Notes: generated from the sequence alone by a model not told the origin. Shown: positions 9,611 through 19,311, counted from the stretch's first letter. The stretch: DNA of 64,000 bases from Sulfobacillus thermosulfidooxidans DSM 9293 (GCF_900176145.1 NZ_FWWY01000001.1:563517-627516), one strand, 5' to 3'. Numbers and translations: made by a program.

Positions 9611-10621
9611 TTAATACCCCAGCTCCTCGTCATTTACGGGCTTACGGAAGGTCCAGTATAACCAGCTTTGATACCCCAAAATAATGGGCAAAATGATTAA
9701 AGCGGTCACGGACATGATATCAAGAGTATAGCTCGTCGACGATGCGTTATAAATCGTCAAACTCCAGGCCGGGTTAAGACTCGATACCATGACCCGCGGA
9801 AACAAAATCCGGAAAATACTAAAGGTAGTGGAGGCAATGGACACACTAAACAATACAAGCGTCCATCCGTTTTTGGTTAGGTACGATGCGAATCGCGCCA
9901 AAATCAATGCCAACACGGCCACCACTTGCAAAACAATGGCGAGAGAGTCCACATGGCCCAAAGAGCTCGGCAACCGATCCATCCAGACAAACCAAATCAC
10001 CAGCGCTATAAGTGCTGGCCATACCGTCTTTTGAGCCACCATTCGACCATGCTTGCGAGAACGGCTATCCCCTTTAATAGCCAGGTAGGCTCCTCCTTGA
10101 GTTAAGAACAATAAGATAAAGGTTAATGCCGCCCATAAGCTAAAGCCATTAAACAACGTTCCGAAATTACCCACATAAACCATGTGCCCATTAATTGGGA
10201 CCCCACGGACTAAATTGGCAAAGGCCATGCCCCATAAAATTGTGGTGAGCAACGATCCCGAAAAAATGAGCCAGTCCCAGGTTGCCCGCCATTTCGGACT
10301 TTTGTCCTGACTGCGATATTCCAATCCTACGCCTCTCACAATCAGGGCTAACAAAATGAGAATTAAGGCCAAATAAAACCCGCTAAACATCGTGGCATAC
10401 CAATAAGGAAATGCTGCAAATAATGCACCACCCGCGGCGACAAGCCAGACCTCATTGGCCGACCAAATAGGTCCAATGGCATTTAAGGATGCCCGCCGCT
10501 CGAGATCGGTATGATTGAGGAACGGATGCAACATTCCAACGCCGTAATCAAATCCTTCCAGAATGAAATATCCGGTAAAAAGTATGCCCACCAACACAAA
10601 CCATAATTCACGTAACCACAT
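9611..10621 (-). CDS. cydB: Cytochrome bd ubiquinol oxidase subunit II
   Basis: The 336-residue integral membrane protein has the CydB N-terminus (ELWFVLVGILFTGYFILEGFDYGVGML) and the conserved GPIWSANEVWLVAAGGALFAAFP stretch. Together with CydA it forms the quinol-oxidising, oxygen-reducing bd oxidase in the cytoplasmic membrane. It follows cydA by 62 nt, and cydD begins immediately after it. Confidence 0.95.
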   Translation of the reverse strand: MWLRELWFVLVGILFTGYFILEGFDYGVGMLHPFLNHTDLERRASLNAIGPIWSANEVWLVAAGGALFAAFPYWYATMFSGFYLALILILLALIVRGVGLEYRSQDKSPKWRATWDWLIFSGSLLTTILWGMAFANLVRGVPINGHMVYVGNFGTLFNGFSLWAALTFILLFLTQGGAYLAIKGDSRSRKHGRMVAQKTVWPALIALVIWFVWMDRLPSSLGHVDSLAIVLQVVAVLALILARFASYLTKNGWTLVLFSVSIASTTFSIFRILFPRVMVSSLNPAWSLTIYNASSTSYTLDIMSVTALIILPIILGYQSWLYWTFRKPVNDEELGY

Positions 10622-10683
10622 GATCTCACCTTCTTTGTTGGCATGTTGTTTTGCTCAGAAAATCTTGAAGGATGAGGTGGGGT

Positions 10684-12096
10684 TTACCGTGCAACCCCAC
10701 CGGTTCCAACAAATAGATCACTCGATTCGGTGGGTTTGTGCTGCAATTCCGGATCGGGATCAAGACCCTCTGCGATCGCTTTCTTCCACAAGTGAACAGC
10801 CGCATAAGCCATAGCACTGTAAAAGACTAAGAATCCAAGTAGAGACAATTCGATATCAAGCGCCGGGACAGAAGCCGTAGGAGAAACGCCTTGTTCCGTT
10901 AACTGCAACCCATAAACGACCCATGGTTGACGTCCCACTTCCGTCATGATCCACCCAGCGGAATTCGCCAAATACGGCAAGGCAATCGCCCAGGTAAGCA
11001 CCTTAAGAAACCATGTTTTTTGCGTAAAGCGATTTTTCTTCAACAAGTACAGCGCATAATAGGCTAGCGCAAGCATAGCGGTTCCCGCGAAAATCATGGT
11101 ACGGAATGAATAGAACGTTACAGCAACTGGAGGGATATAATCTCCCGGACCATATTGATGCACCATCTGGGCTTGCACTTGGTTAATACCTTCTACAGCC
11201 CCCGAAAGACGTTTGTACGCTAAGATCGTTAACATCTCAGGAATTTGAATCTGGAATGGATCGGTGTGCTTCTTCGCATCAATGATCGCGACCACACTCC
11301 ATGGAGCATGCTGTGAACTGGTATTCCACAACGCTTCAGCAGCAGCCAGTTTCATGGGTTGAGCTTTTACCAAGTGTGCTGCCTGAGCATCACCAATCAC
11401 AATCACCAAAACACTGGTAATAGCGGCAACAATTGTGGAAATCTTAAACGAACGGGAAAAAGCTTCCACATTTTTCTTCCGCCAAATCTGGTAGGCACTA
11501 ATGGATAACATGAAGAAAGAACCCGTTAAAATCGCGGCGATTTCCGTGTGGGGAAATTCCACCCATAATTGCGGGTTGGTCAAAATATCGCCAAAACTCG
11601 TCATAACAGCCCGACCATCCCGAATCACATATCCCACAGGTTCTTGCATCCACGAGTTCGCGGTTAAAATCCAAAATGCTGATAAACTCGTCCCCAAAGC
11701 GACTAACCAAATCGTGACGGCATGAGCCCGTGCGGATAAACGATCCCACCCAAAAGCCCAAGCGCCAATAAAGGTCGATTCCAAGAAGAAGGCTGCTAGA
11801 GCTTCAACCGCTAGAGGGGCACCAAAAACATCGCCCACAAACTTTGAATAAGTGGCCCAGTCTAAACCAAATTGAAATTCCTGGAGTAACCCGGTCACCA
11901 CACCCACGGCGAAGTTAATGAGAAACAAATGTCCCCAAAATTTCGCCAAATCTCGATAGACCTTATCTTTCGTCCGAACATATATCGTTTCTATAATGGC
12001 GATTAGAAAGGCCAATCCAATTGTGACCGGCACAAAGAAAAAGTGAAATACTGTTGTCACTCCGAACTGTAATTCGGCCCAACCTAATTGAGTCAT
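10684..12096 (-). CDS. cydA: Cytochrome bd ubiquinol oxidase subunit I
   Basis: The 470-residue subunit carries the haem ligands expected of CydA: His18 in VFHFFFVPVTIG, a second His in FPHTEIAAILTGS and a Met in GWIMTEVGRQPW, the last also being the conserved quinol-site motif. The loop between helices VI and VII is the short type found in Firmicute and CIO-like enzymes. It is the first gene of cydABDC, with AGGGGAGGGG upstream as the ribosome site, and its promoter overlaps a Rex operator. It would act as a high-affinity terminal oxidase under low oxygen. Confidence 0.95.
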   Translation of the reverse strand: MTQLGWAELQFGVTTVFHFFFVPVTIGLAFLIAIIETIYVRTKDKVYRDLAKFWGHLFLINFAVGVVTGLLQEFQFGLDWATYSKFVGDVFGAPLAVEALAAFFLESTFIGAWAFGWDRLSARAHAVTIWLVALGTSLSAFWILTANSWMQEPVGYVIRDGRAVMTSFGDILTNPQLWVEFPHTEIAAILTGSFFMLSISAYQIWRKKNVEAFSRSFKISTIVAAITSVLVIVIGDAQAAHLVKAQPMKLAAAEALWNTSSQHAPWSVVAIIDAKKHTDPFQIQIPEMLTILAYKRLSGAVEGINQVQAQMVHQYGPGDYIPPVAVTFYSFRTMIFAGTAMLALAYYALYLLKKNRFTQKTWFLKVLTWAIALPYLANSAGWIMTEVGRQPWVVYGLQLTEQGVSPTASVPALDIELSLLGFLVFYSAMAYAAVHLWKKAIAEGLDPDPELQHKPTESSDLFVGTGGVAR

Positions 12097-12252
12097 GCTT
12101 TCCCCTCCCCTGCACCAATGTTGGCCATTTCCTTAACATTCGTGCTGATAGGATTTAATCTTCGCGAAATCGCTATTACAGGTATAACATAGATGTGCCA
12201 AAGGATTCAGAACCTATCGGTGCTAGCATGCATTCGATTTTTGCAGGGGAGG

Positions 12253-12289
12253 AATATACCACAGTTAGTCGTTGTGAGCTAATTCACAA
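12253..12289 (-). promoter_or_regulatory. cyd promoter with overlapping Rex operator
   Basis: On the minus strand TGG-TATATT forms an extended -10 (12261-12253). Directly upstream, 12272-12289 reads TTGTGAGCTAATTCACAA on the plus strand: perfect 6-bp arms, and one change from the Rex consensus TTGTGAANNNNTTCACAA. The operator covers the place where the -35 would be, so bound Rex should block polymerase. Rex is the NADH/NAD+ sensor that represses cyd genes in other Gram-positive bacteria. The predicted leader of cydA is ~150 nt. Confidence 0.75.
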
Positions 12290-12340
12290 AGCCCAATTCA
12301 GAAGGAGGGATATTCATCTCGGATTAGATCGTTGGAACTA

Positions 12341-13243
12341 TTATGACATGTTTGGGCTCAAATTGACAACATGGGAATTAAAACGCCCAATCACCGATAG
12401 CGCTCGTGGTTGCACTGAAAACCGGCAGGGAGTCTTTTCCCATACCTCGCCATCGATATCAATCGCCATAATCGGTTCTGCTGTGACGAGAATATCTTTT
12501 ACAGCACAATAATGCGCCGAGCGGTCACTAATTTGACGGCCAATAAGAAGACGGCTCGCGACTTTAAATAGGGACCACCAATCTTGCCCTCCTAAACTAA
12601 ATACATGCAGCCGGCCATCCTGATAGGAAGCATGATCCAGCATGAATACGGGTCCTGCCAGATTACGACCTTTGGCGACAATCAATTGACGGGTACGAAA
12701 GACATCGACACGATTCCAATATTCCAGGCGCACCTGAAAAACCGGCGTTTGCATAATGGCTTTGCGCACGCCCTTGGGCCATGCCAACCACCCTAATTTG
12801 CGTTTAGATTCGGCTGTTAATAACTGGGTGAGACGTTCGCTGACTCCTAAGGTGGCTGTATTTAAAAAGTAACGTTGATGTGACCCGCTTTGTGCTAATC
12901 CAAGATCAATCGGCACCACGGGCCCATTGGCTAAGATCGGGATAAGTTGCGACAAAGAAGTGGGTAAATTCAATCCCGAAAAGAAGGTATTGCCAGTTCC
13001 TAGGGGCAATACCCCCATCACCACCGGCCGATGCGCCAAAATATTTGCCGCTGCTGATTGAGTCCCATCGCCCCCACCTATCAAAAAACGGGTAATTCCG
13101 GCACGGTAATAGGAATCAATGGCTTCCCGAAACGCCTTTTCATCTTCTGGTAAGGTGGCTTCCACCAAATTTAACGCATTAGCAAGAGCCTTCTTGACTT
13201 CGGCAAATCGCTCACGTCCGGTTCGGGAATGAGGGTTAACCAC
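12341..13243 (-). CDS. Diacylglycerol/lipid kinase family protein
   Basis: The 300-residue protein has the soluble DAGK catalytic fold markers: VVNPHSRTG at the N-terminus, the nucleotide loop IGGGDGT near residue 55 and PLGTGNTF near residue 82. Family members phosphorylate diacylglycerol or related lipids; substrate cannot be assigned. The start is a GTG because no ATG, GTG or TTG codon lies further upstream in frame before a stop. It is upstream of cydA on the same strand but separated from it by 244 nt containing the cyd promoter, so it is probably an independent unit. Confidence 0.82.
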   Translation of the reverse strand: MVNPHSRTGRERFAEVKKALANALNLVEATLPEDEKAFREAIDSYYRAGITRFLIGGGDGTQSAAANILAHRPVVMGVLPLGTGNTFFSGLNLPTSLSQLIPILANGPVVPIDLGLAQSGSHQRYFLNTATLGVSERLTQLLTAESKRKLGWLAWPKGVRKAIMQTPVFQVRLEYWNRVDVFRTRQLIVAKGRNLAGPVFMLDHASYQDGRLHVFSLGGQDWWSLFKVASRLLIGRQISDRSAHYCAVKDILVTAEPIMAIDIDGEVWEKTPCRFSVQPRALSVIGRFNSHVVNLSPNMS

Positions 13244-13714
13244 AAGAGCCGTTGGCTCTTCCCGAAATGTCTGTCTGATGACGTCGACGGATCACACCAC
13301 CCATCATGTTGGCCTTGTTGAATACTATATTAACCGGAAATTCCCCTGGCGGCGCAAATATCATCATCGCCTTTTTGCTGGTTAACGGCCATTAGGCTAT
13401 CCTTCTTCGCTGCTTCTTACTCAAAATCTTGTTCGACCAATCCTTACGTTACCGGCCATCACGGAGAATTACCGGGGTATTTCCCCCACAAAATTTTCAG
13501 GTAATTTATTACTCAGTATTATTACTTGGTGATAATTAGCATATAATAAACCTAGAGTATGGGATGCAGAGCCGAAAACCTTACATGTATTTATTTTATT
13601 TGTTAAGTTTTTCTGTTTGACCGATACAAAACTAACAAATATGATTTGCATATCGCAGAGTTCTAACATATATTAGATTTAACAGGAAATCTACTAATTC
13701 CGGAGGTGCGGAAA
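13244..13714. other. 471-nt intergenic region between divergent genes
   Basis: This AT-rich gap separates the lipid kinase (minus) from the HisA-like gene (plus). The only recognisable element is a perfect TATAAT at 13542-13547 on the plus strand without a good -35, which could start a ~165-nt leader for the HisA-like gene. Short open frames on the minus strand here have no ribosome site or recognisable sequence. Confidence 0.4.
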
Positions 13715-14428
13715 GTGTCAACTCCATCCCCATTCAATATCGTTCCGGTCATGCATATTTCTTCAGGCCGTGTTATCCGGTGGCAGGGCGACCACTTTAT
13801 CCGTTGCCACGGAATCGAAGCTAATCCCTTATCTCTTGCCCTCCATTGGCTTCAACAAGGAGCACACCAACTTCATGTCATCGACTTAGATGCGGCACAA
13901 GGTCGCGCATCTGTCGTCCCGGCGCTTTTATTGGCTCTCATGAACAAAAGTGCCCAGGTCTCAGTGGGTGGCGGTATTCACAATGTATGCACCGCCAAAG
14001 AACGTCTATCGTACGGAGCCTCGCATATTGTGGTGGGATCATTGCTGGCCGATCCCCTATTACTTCACAAAGTTGTTCGGGCTGTCGGCTTACCCCGAAT
14101 CTGGGGCAGTATCCCGGTCGAAAACGGAAACGGTATCGATCAACATATTATCCATGCCAAGGAAGCAGGACTGCACAATTTGGTCCTAGTTGCCCAAAGC
14201 CCATACACCATGGCTGAGCCAGCCAACTTACGCCTCATTGAAAAACTTACCCAAGACGGTTTTACTATTTGGACTTCCGGCCAAATTCACCACAGTCACG
14301 AACTTGTAACGATGTATCAGGCGGGGGCTAAAGGCGCGTTTATTAGCCGTGCCCTTCATGATGGATCGTTACGGGTAGACAGGATTGCTGAAGACATCCA
14401 GCGTGCTGGAGCCCATATGAGCGCTTAA
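13715..14428 (+). CDS. HisA-like TIM-barrel protein lacking catalytic residues
   Basis: The 237-residue protein aligns by eye along the whole HisA fold: VPVMHISSGRVIRWQGD (11-26), HVIDLDAAQG (54-63), the phosphate loop SVGGGI (83-88), GASHIVVGS (101-109) and the C-terminal SGQIHHSHELVTMYQAGAKGAFISRAL. However, the catalytic Asp of strand 1 is His14, the Asp of strand 5 is Pro134 (GSIPVENG), and the Thr/Asp loop of strand 6 is gone. It is therefore unlikely to perform the histidine-pathway isomerase reaction, although both phosphate-binding loops remain. No his gene is nearby. The start is GTG at 13715, 8 nt after GGAGG; an earlier GTG lies inside the ribosome site. Confidence 0.7.
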   Translation: MSTPSPFNIVPVMHISSGRVIRWQGDHFIRCHGIEANPLSLALHWLQQGAHQLHVIDLDAAQGRASVVPALLLALMNKSAQVSVGGGIHNVCTAKERLSYGASHIVVGSLLADPLLLHKVVRAVGLPRIWGSIPVENGNGIDQHIIHAKEAGLHNLVLVAQSPYTMAEPANLRLIEKLTQDGFTIWTSGQIHHSHELVTMYQAGAKGAFISRALHDGSLRVDRIAEDIQRAGAHMSA

Positions 14429-14994
14429 GATCTCTTATAATTTCTGGGGTACACTGGAGAATTTTTCGCCTTTGTGAGCACAACCCCAAGTGTATCGTAA
14501 TGCTCGACTAATTTTTAATCGTCTTCTGTACCATCCCATTGCTTCGATGTCCAACCTACCATCCCCGAAAGCAGGCCCTCGAAATGTGTCCGATTACGCA
14601 TCAAGCATTAAAAGTCATGTACGAGGACACACGGGATTCCCCCCATTTTTAAATGGCTTGGGCCTGTTAGGCAGGGGTTATTTCTGATCACTGTGTAGCA
14701 CCCGGCCTAAAAGATATGCGGCATAATCATGTGCCCAGGTCCCCTATAAAATTACTCTCCCTCTGGTCTCGTGCTCATGGGCTATTCCACGCCCCTATAA
14801 CGAAGGGAACCGCTTGGTGGGTTTTCTCGTGCGCATCATCACAAATGACTGAGATGGACGATGATCCCAATACCACTTTTGCGGTACCATAGAGGTTGAT
14901 GATTAAGAAAGTACCTCAGTTGATTTGGGCACTAATATTCTACCGGCCGAATGTTTCCCGGGATGAATAGTCCAGAAGAGAGAAGGAATTGTTT
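14429..14994. other. 566-nt intergenic region upstream of folE
   Basis: I see no convincing gene, riboswitch, promoter or repeat here. One open frame of ~65 codons at 14490 lacks a ribosome site and family resemblance. AGAAGGA at 14981 is the folE ribosome site. The length leaves room for an unrecognised regulatory RNA. Confidence 0.35.
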
Positions 14995-15654
14995 ATGTCG
15001 CAGTCTTTGCGTTCGAAAAAAGCTACGTCAAAATCAGGAGATGGTGTGCTCGCTGTGACTCCGCCAGAGATTGTTAAAGAGTCAGATGCACCCCTGGTGG
15101 ATCATGAAAAGATCGAACAAGCTGTTCGTATGATACTCGAAGCTATTGGGGAAAATCCAGACCGGGAAGGATTACAAGATACCCCTGCTCGCGTCGCCAG
15201 GATGTACGAAGAAATTTTTTCAGGACTTCACCGTGATCCTTCCGAAGTCTTATCGGCCCGTTTTCATGTGGATCACAATGAAGTGGTATTAGTGAAAGAT
15301 ATTCCGTTTTATTCGGCTTGCGAACACCATCTTTTGCCCTTTTTCGGCCAGGCACACGTGGCATATCTCCCCCGCCATGGCGTTGTGACCGGTTTATCAA
15401 AACTGGCTAGATTGGTCGATTTAGTCGCCAAACGACCCCAAATTCAAGAACGGATGACCAATATTATTGCGGATACTTTAGAGAACGATCTTGATGCGGC
15501 TGGGGTTATGGTGGTCATTGAAGCGGAACACTTATGCATGACCATGCGAGGCATCAAGAAACCGGGCAGCAAAACGGTGACCATTGCATCGCGCGGAGCA
15601 TATGAAGATCCCGACCGCCAGCAAGAAATCTTGCGGATGTTAAAACTGGGATAA
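14995..15654 (+). CDS. folE: GTP cyclohydrolase I
   Basis: The 219-residue protein contains the GTPCH-I core: [18 protein letters not shown], the zinc ligands in [14 protein letters not shown] and HLCMTMRG, and the [11 protein letters not shown] segment. It converts GTP to dihydroneopterin triphosphate, the first step of folate and pterin synthesis. The start is the ATG at 14995, 7 nt after AGAAGGA; an in-frame TTG two codons earlier is too close. The first ~30 residues are a charged extension. No other folate gene is adjacent. Confidence 0.95.
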   Translation: MSQSLRSKKATSKSGDGVLAVTPPEIVKESDAPLVDHEKIEQAVRMILEAIGENPDREGLQDTPARVARMYEEIFSGLHRDPSEVLSARFHVDHNEVVLVKDIPFYSACEHHLLPFFGQAHVAYLPRHGVVTGLSKLARLVDLVAKRPQIQERMTNIIADTLENDLDAAGVMVVIEAEHLCMTMRGIKKPGSKTVTIASRGAYEDPDRQQEILRMLKLG

Positions 15655-15657
15655 GTA

Positions 15658-15705
15658 CTTGGACCAGCCGACCGCCAAAACGAATAAAGCATACGCTGGT
15701 CCAAG
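15658..15705 (+). terminator. Long-stem hairpin after folE
   Basis: An 11-bp perfect stem (CTTGGACCAGC/GCTGGTCCAAG) with a 26-nt loop begins 3 nt after the folE stop. There is no T-run after it, so it may be a transcript-end or mRNA-stability structure and not a classic intrinsic terminator. Confidence 0.35.
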
Positions 15706-15792
15706 CCCCTAATAAGGTTATACCGCAATTTTATGTTATATTTATTCATTATTATGCATCATTTATTCACTGAAGGGATGTGATGAACGGTC

Positions 15793-18411
15793 ATGCCGAT
15801 CTCTAAATCTTCTCATGCGCCCGACTGGCAAAGTACCGTTCAAATGCTTTGGGAGATTTTGCACCAAGTCGTCCACGAGGAAGAAAGTACTCCGGTCGTC
15901 CAAAAGGCTCAGGAATCGTACGTATTTGCTGATCGCTTACGCATCGAGCAGGTTCCCTACCATTTACGAGGAAATATTGATGCGCAAAGTGATTCTCATG
16001 CGTTAGAACTATTAGATCACACAATTCGGCTACTTACAGAACAGATCCGGTTACAAAACTTAACCGAAGATCTGCATCGGATTAACTTAGTTGAAAAGGG
16101 AAGACGGTCTCCCATTCGACCCTTGCGAGGTTCCATTCGCGAATTAGCGGACGTGGTCAATCGCGAGCAAGCCAGCCGATATCCTGAACGCGTCGAAGGC
16201 CGGCTAGTTCTCACATCACATCCAACAGAAAGCACCCGGCGCACAATTCTCCAACACCTGCGCAAAATCGCAGATTTACTCGAACAGCCGGAGTTTGATG
16301 CATCTGATCCGAAGTGGCATCATCATCTCAAGGAACTATTGCGCGTCTTGTGGCGGACACCCAATCAACGGGTAGCGCGCCCCACCGTCATGGATGAGGT
16401 TGAACTCGGTCTTTATTACATTCGCCAGTCGCTATTCCAAGCCTTACCCGCGGTTTATGATGATTTAGACGCGGCGTTAGGCCACCATACTCCAGTGTCC
16501 TGGGCGATTGATTCATGGATTGGCGGGGACCGGGATGGCCATCCGTTCGTCGACGTTGCTGTCACACAAAAAACATTACAACGCCATCAAGAAGTCGCTA
16601 TCCAGCTATACTTACAGTCCCTGGATGAATTGGAACGCACCTTAACCGCCGAGCCTCGATATATTCATCATCTTGACTTGTTGGAACGCTGGCTCACAGC
16701 CCAAGGTCGTCTCTTTTTGGATCGCGCCGAAGATTTGAGGCAGCATTACCCACAAGAACCCTTGCGTCAAATGATTGGTCTCATTGCAGAAAAACTGAAG
16801 GTGACCTTGACCCACCGTTTAGGCGGATATGTCTCGACCGAGAGTTTTCTTCAAGATGTCCGTCAATTAGCCGCTCATTGGGATCCCGACCCCCTAAGGT
16901 GGCCCCGTGAACTCCGGATTTTACTCCGTCAAATCGAGATTTTTGGATTACATTTAGCGGCTTTGGATATCCGACAACATAGCCGGGTACATACACAAGC
17001 CATGGCAGACATTTTGGGTGCGCAATATTGGGACTGGACAGATGACGAGCGAATTGAAGCCATTCACAATGCGTGGGTCAATCATCCTCCCTTTGTCCCC
17101 CAAAGTCCCGTAACCCAAGATTTAAAGGATGTTCTCGATTTGATGGCCCATTACCAGCGCGTTTCTGGCCAAGATGGTATCCGCAACTACCTTGTCAGTA
17201 TGGCTCACCGCGCCAGCGATCTCTTGGCCGTGCTATTTCTTATTCACATCACAGACCCCCAGGTCTCTGTCAATATAATTCCGGTGGTTGAGACCTTAGA
17301 TGACCTGCAACATGCGCGGGCGATGATGGACAAGGTTAATCATGATACCTTGTGGCAAGAGCATATTGCTAGGCGCAATGGATACCAAGAGGTGATGCTA
17401 GGATACTCGGATAGCACTAAAGATGCCGGGAGCTTGACCGCGTCGTGGGCAATCTTTCGCGCCCAATTGGATCTTACGGAATGGGCTCAAGAACAGCAAT
17501 TACGGATGGGATTTTTTCACGGGCGCGGAGGAGCGCTTGGTCGGGGCGGAGGGCCGACGTCCTACGCTATTACGGGACAGCCCAGTGCCAGTGTCAAAAG
17601 CTTTCTACGCATTACCCAGCAAGGAGAAGTATTATCCCAAAAATTTTTGTTACCCAAGATTGCGTACCGAAGTCTTGAACTCATGATGGTGTCTCATGCC
17701 CGTGCGGTGATGTTCCCAAGCCCTGATCCGGATGAGGACACGCGAAGGGATATGGACGCTTTAGCTGAGATTGCCTTCCAACATTATCGCCAATTGATTA
17801 ATCATCCTGATTTTTGGGAGTACTTTTTGGCTGTCACTCCCATACGCGAAATGAGCGCTCTCAACTGGGGATCACGCCCATCATGGCGCGAACAATTCCG
17901 CTGGGAAGATTTACGGGCCATCCCCTGGGTCTTCTCGTGGACCCAGAATCGGATGTTATTACCCGGGTGGTATGGTGCGGGTCATGCCCTAGATACATTT
18001 CTTAAAAATGGCAAAACTCATCTTTTGCAAGAGTGGTACCAAACCTGGCCATTTTGGACAACGAGCATGCACAATTTGGAGCTGGCTTTGGTGAAATCGG
18101 ATATGCACGTGGCTATCGCATACCATGACCTCGTGCCAAGAGAGCTCACCGCTCAATTTTGGCCCCTTATCCAAGATGACTATAACCGGTTACATGACGC
18201 CTTATTAACCATTACCGGTCATTCCCAGCTTCTAGACGACCAGCCCCGGCTTCAAGAAGTAATTCAGTGGCGAAACCCTCATGTGGATCCATTAAACTAT
18301 CTTCAAATTGAACTGTTAGCGCGCTACCGAGAAAAAAATGACGATATCCTTCTTCCTCTCATCGCTAAAACGATGGAAGGCATCGCATTAGGCATGCGCA
18401 ACACCGGATAA
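15793..18411 (+). CDS. ppc: Phosphoenolpyruvate carboxylase
   Basis: The 872-residue protein has the catalytic His motif LTSHPTEST, the GGDRDGHPFV box, YSDSTKDAG and the mobile glycine loop FHGRGGALGRGGGPT, ending in the typical CMRNTG-like 'ALGMRNTG'. It carboxylates PEP to oxaloacetate, replenishing the TCA cycle. It is transcribed alone and ends before a hairpin at 18420. With ppdK further along, the cell can make PEP from pyruvate and then fix bicarbonate on it, sensible for an organism living on CO2 or on few carbon sources. Confidence 0.96.
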   Translation: MPISKSSHAPDWQSTVQMLWEILHQVVHEEESTPVVQKAQESYVFADRLRIEQVPYHLRGNIDAQSDSHALELLDHTIRLLTEQIRLQNLTEDLHRINLVEKGRRSPIRPLRGSIRELADVVNREQASRYPERVEGRLVLTSHPTESTRRTILQHLRKIADLLEQPEFDASDPKWHHHLKELLRVLWRTPNQRVARPTVMDEVELGLYYIRQSLFQALPAVYDDLDAALGHHTPVSWAIDSWIGGDRDGHPFVDVAVTQKTLQRHQEVAIQLYLQSLDELERTLTAEPRYIHHLDLLERWLTAQGRLFLDRAEDLRQHYPQEPLRQMIGLIAEKLKVTLTHRLGGYVSTESFLQDVRQLAAHWDPDPLRWPRELRILLRQIEIFGLHLAALDIRQHSRVHTQAMADILGAQYWDWTDDERIEAIHNAWVNHPPFVPQSPVTQDLKDVLDLMAHYQRVSGQDGIRNYLVSMAHRASDLLAVLFLIHITDPQVSVNIIPVVETLDDLQHARAMMDKVNHDTLWQEHIARRNGYQEVMLGYSDSTKDAGSLTASWAIFRAQLDLTEWAQEQQLRMGFFHGRGGALGRGGGPTSYAITGQPSASVKSFLRITQQGEVLSQKFLLPKIAYRSLELMMVSHARAVMFPSPDPDEDTRRDMDALAEIAFQHYRQLINHPDFWEYFLAVTPIREMSALNWGSRPSWREQFRWEDLRAIPWVFSWTQNRMLLPGWYGAGHALDTFLKNGKTHLLQEWYQTWPFWTTSMHNLELALVKSDMHVAIAYHDLVPRELTAQFWPLIQDDYNRLHDALLTITGHSQLLDDQPRLQEVIQWRNPHVDPLNYLQIELLARYREKNDDILLPLIAKTMEGIALGMRNTG

Positions 18412-18724
18412 TCAAATGGGCGAACGGGCATCGCCCGTTCGCATCCCCGGTGGCTTGTCTTAAATGTAAGCTGCCACAACGCCACAGATAGATCCTCACA
18501 AGGAACTTGCTAAAAAACCGGTTTCTCTATCAAGGAAAACCGAACGCTGCTGGATAATGTATTCTTTAGGTTGTTGACAGATAACCGACCTGGGTGACGC
18601 CTTGAATTCTGATAAGGCATGACGTTAAAGATTTCCAACTAGAGCAGCGAAATGGACGTGAATCAAACAAGCCTAATGTCCTCTTAACGGGTTTTCCCCA
18701 AAGACGTCATGTTCGGATATTTTT
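18412..18724. other. 313-nt gap between convergent ppc and TPR gene
   Basis: At 18420-18442 a perfect 10-bp stem (GCGAACGGGC/GCCCGTTCGC, loop ATC) lies just after the ppc stop; it lacks a T-run but is the likely transcript end. The remaining ~280 nt shows a TTGACA without a matching -10 and nothing else recognisable. Confidence 0.5.
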
Positions 18725-19213
18725 TCAAATCCGGTCGTTAAAATGTTGGCTGTAATACCTAAGGGTGGCCCGGTATGGATCTAGACCTTTAAAAGCCGGT
18801 TCATTGACAATGAGCGTCCATAATAAGCGAAAAGCGCTGCCCCGGTCATCGTCATTCCATAGCGTTAAGGCATAGAAGAGATCAAGGGCCACATCATGGG
18901 GAAATTCTTGTCGTGCCCTTTCTAACCATAGGCGCGCATCATAAATTTGGCCATTAAGTCGTAAATCATTGGCCAAAGCAATGATAATGCGCCGTTTCAA
19001 GACTTTCGGTGGGTCATGTTCAAGAGCTTGATGATAGAGCCCCATCGCGTCTTTCACCCTATTCAGTTCATCCAAAATCATACCCATTTCCAGTTCCAAG
19101 TACGGATTGTCGGGCTCTTGTTCCATCCATTGGGCCAGTTGTTCTCGAGCCTCTTCGAACTTGCCATGATTTTTTAAGTGACGAATTAACGTCAAATCTG
19201 GTTCCGTTGGCAT
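18725..19213 (-). CDS. Tetratricopeptide-repeat protein
   Basis: This 162-residue soluble protein is built of helical repeats with TPR spacing, such as GKFEEAREQLAQWMEQEPDNPYLELEMG and RVKDAMGLYHQALEHDP, then a third at residues ~90-120. TPR proteins are scaffolds, so no reaction can be named. It is a single gene with an extended -10 promoter 45 nt upstream, divergent from the IscB element. Confidence 0.75.
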   Translation of the reverse strand: MPTEPDLTLIRHLKNHGKFEEAREQLAQWMEQEPDNPYLELEMGMILDELNRVKDAMGLYHQALEHDPPKVLKRRIIIALANDLRLNGQIYDARLWLERARQEFPHDVALDLFYALTLWNDDDRGSAFRLLWTLIVNEPAFKGLDPYRATLRYYSQHFNDRI

Positions 19214-19257
19214 CAGGCGTCCTCATTTCACAATTTATGGTAAACTCTATGATCTTC

Positions 19258-19266
19258 ACTATATCA
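19258..19266 (-). promoter_or_regulatory. Extended -10 promoter of TPR gene
   Basis: On the minus strand TGA-TATAGT (5/6 match with TGn extension) lies 45 nt upstream of the TPR start codon. Confidence 0.45.
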
Positions 19267-19311
19267 CGGTTCCAAATCCGATGTATCCTCTGGCAGTCTT
19301 TGAAGCCAGGA

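Noticed and set aside
12195-12512. 105-codon plus-strand frame overlapping the cyd promoter and the lipid kinase end
   Set aside because: Starts without a ribosome site, lies antisense to a clear gene and has no recognisable sequence.
13548-13582. String AAACC...GGGATGCAGAGCC resembling the core of a class I c-di-GMP riboswitch upstream of the HisA-like gene
   Set aside because: The outer pairing stem and the GAAA tetraloop with receptor are missing, the spacing is too short and two core bases differ, so chance resemblance is more likely.
14490-14687. 65-codon frame in the gap before folE
   Set aside because: No ribosome site and composition unlike neighbouring genes.
18574-18602. TTGACA in the gap after ppc as a promoter
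   Set aside because: No acceptable -10 at 16-18 nt and no gene downstream on that strand.
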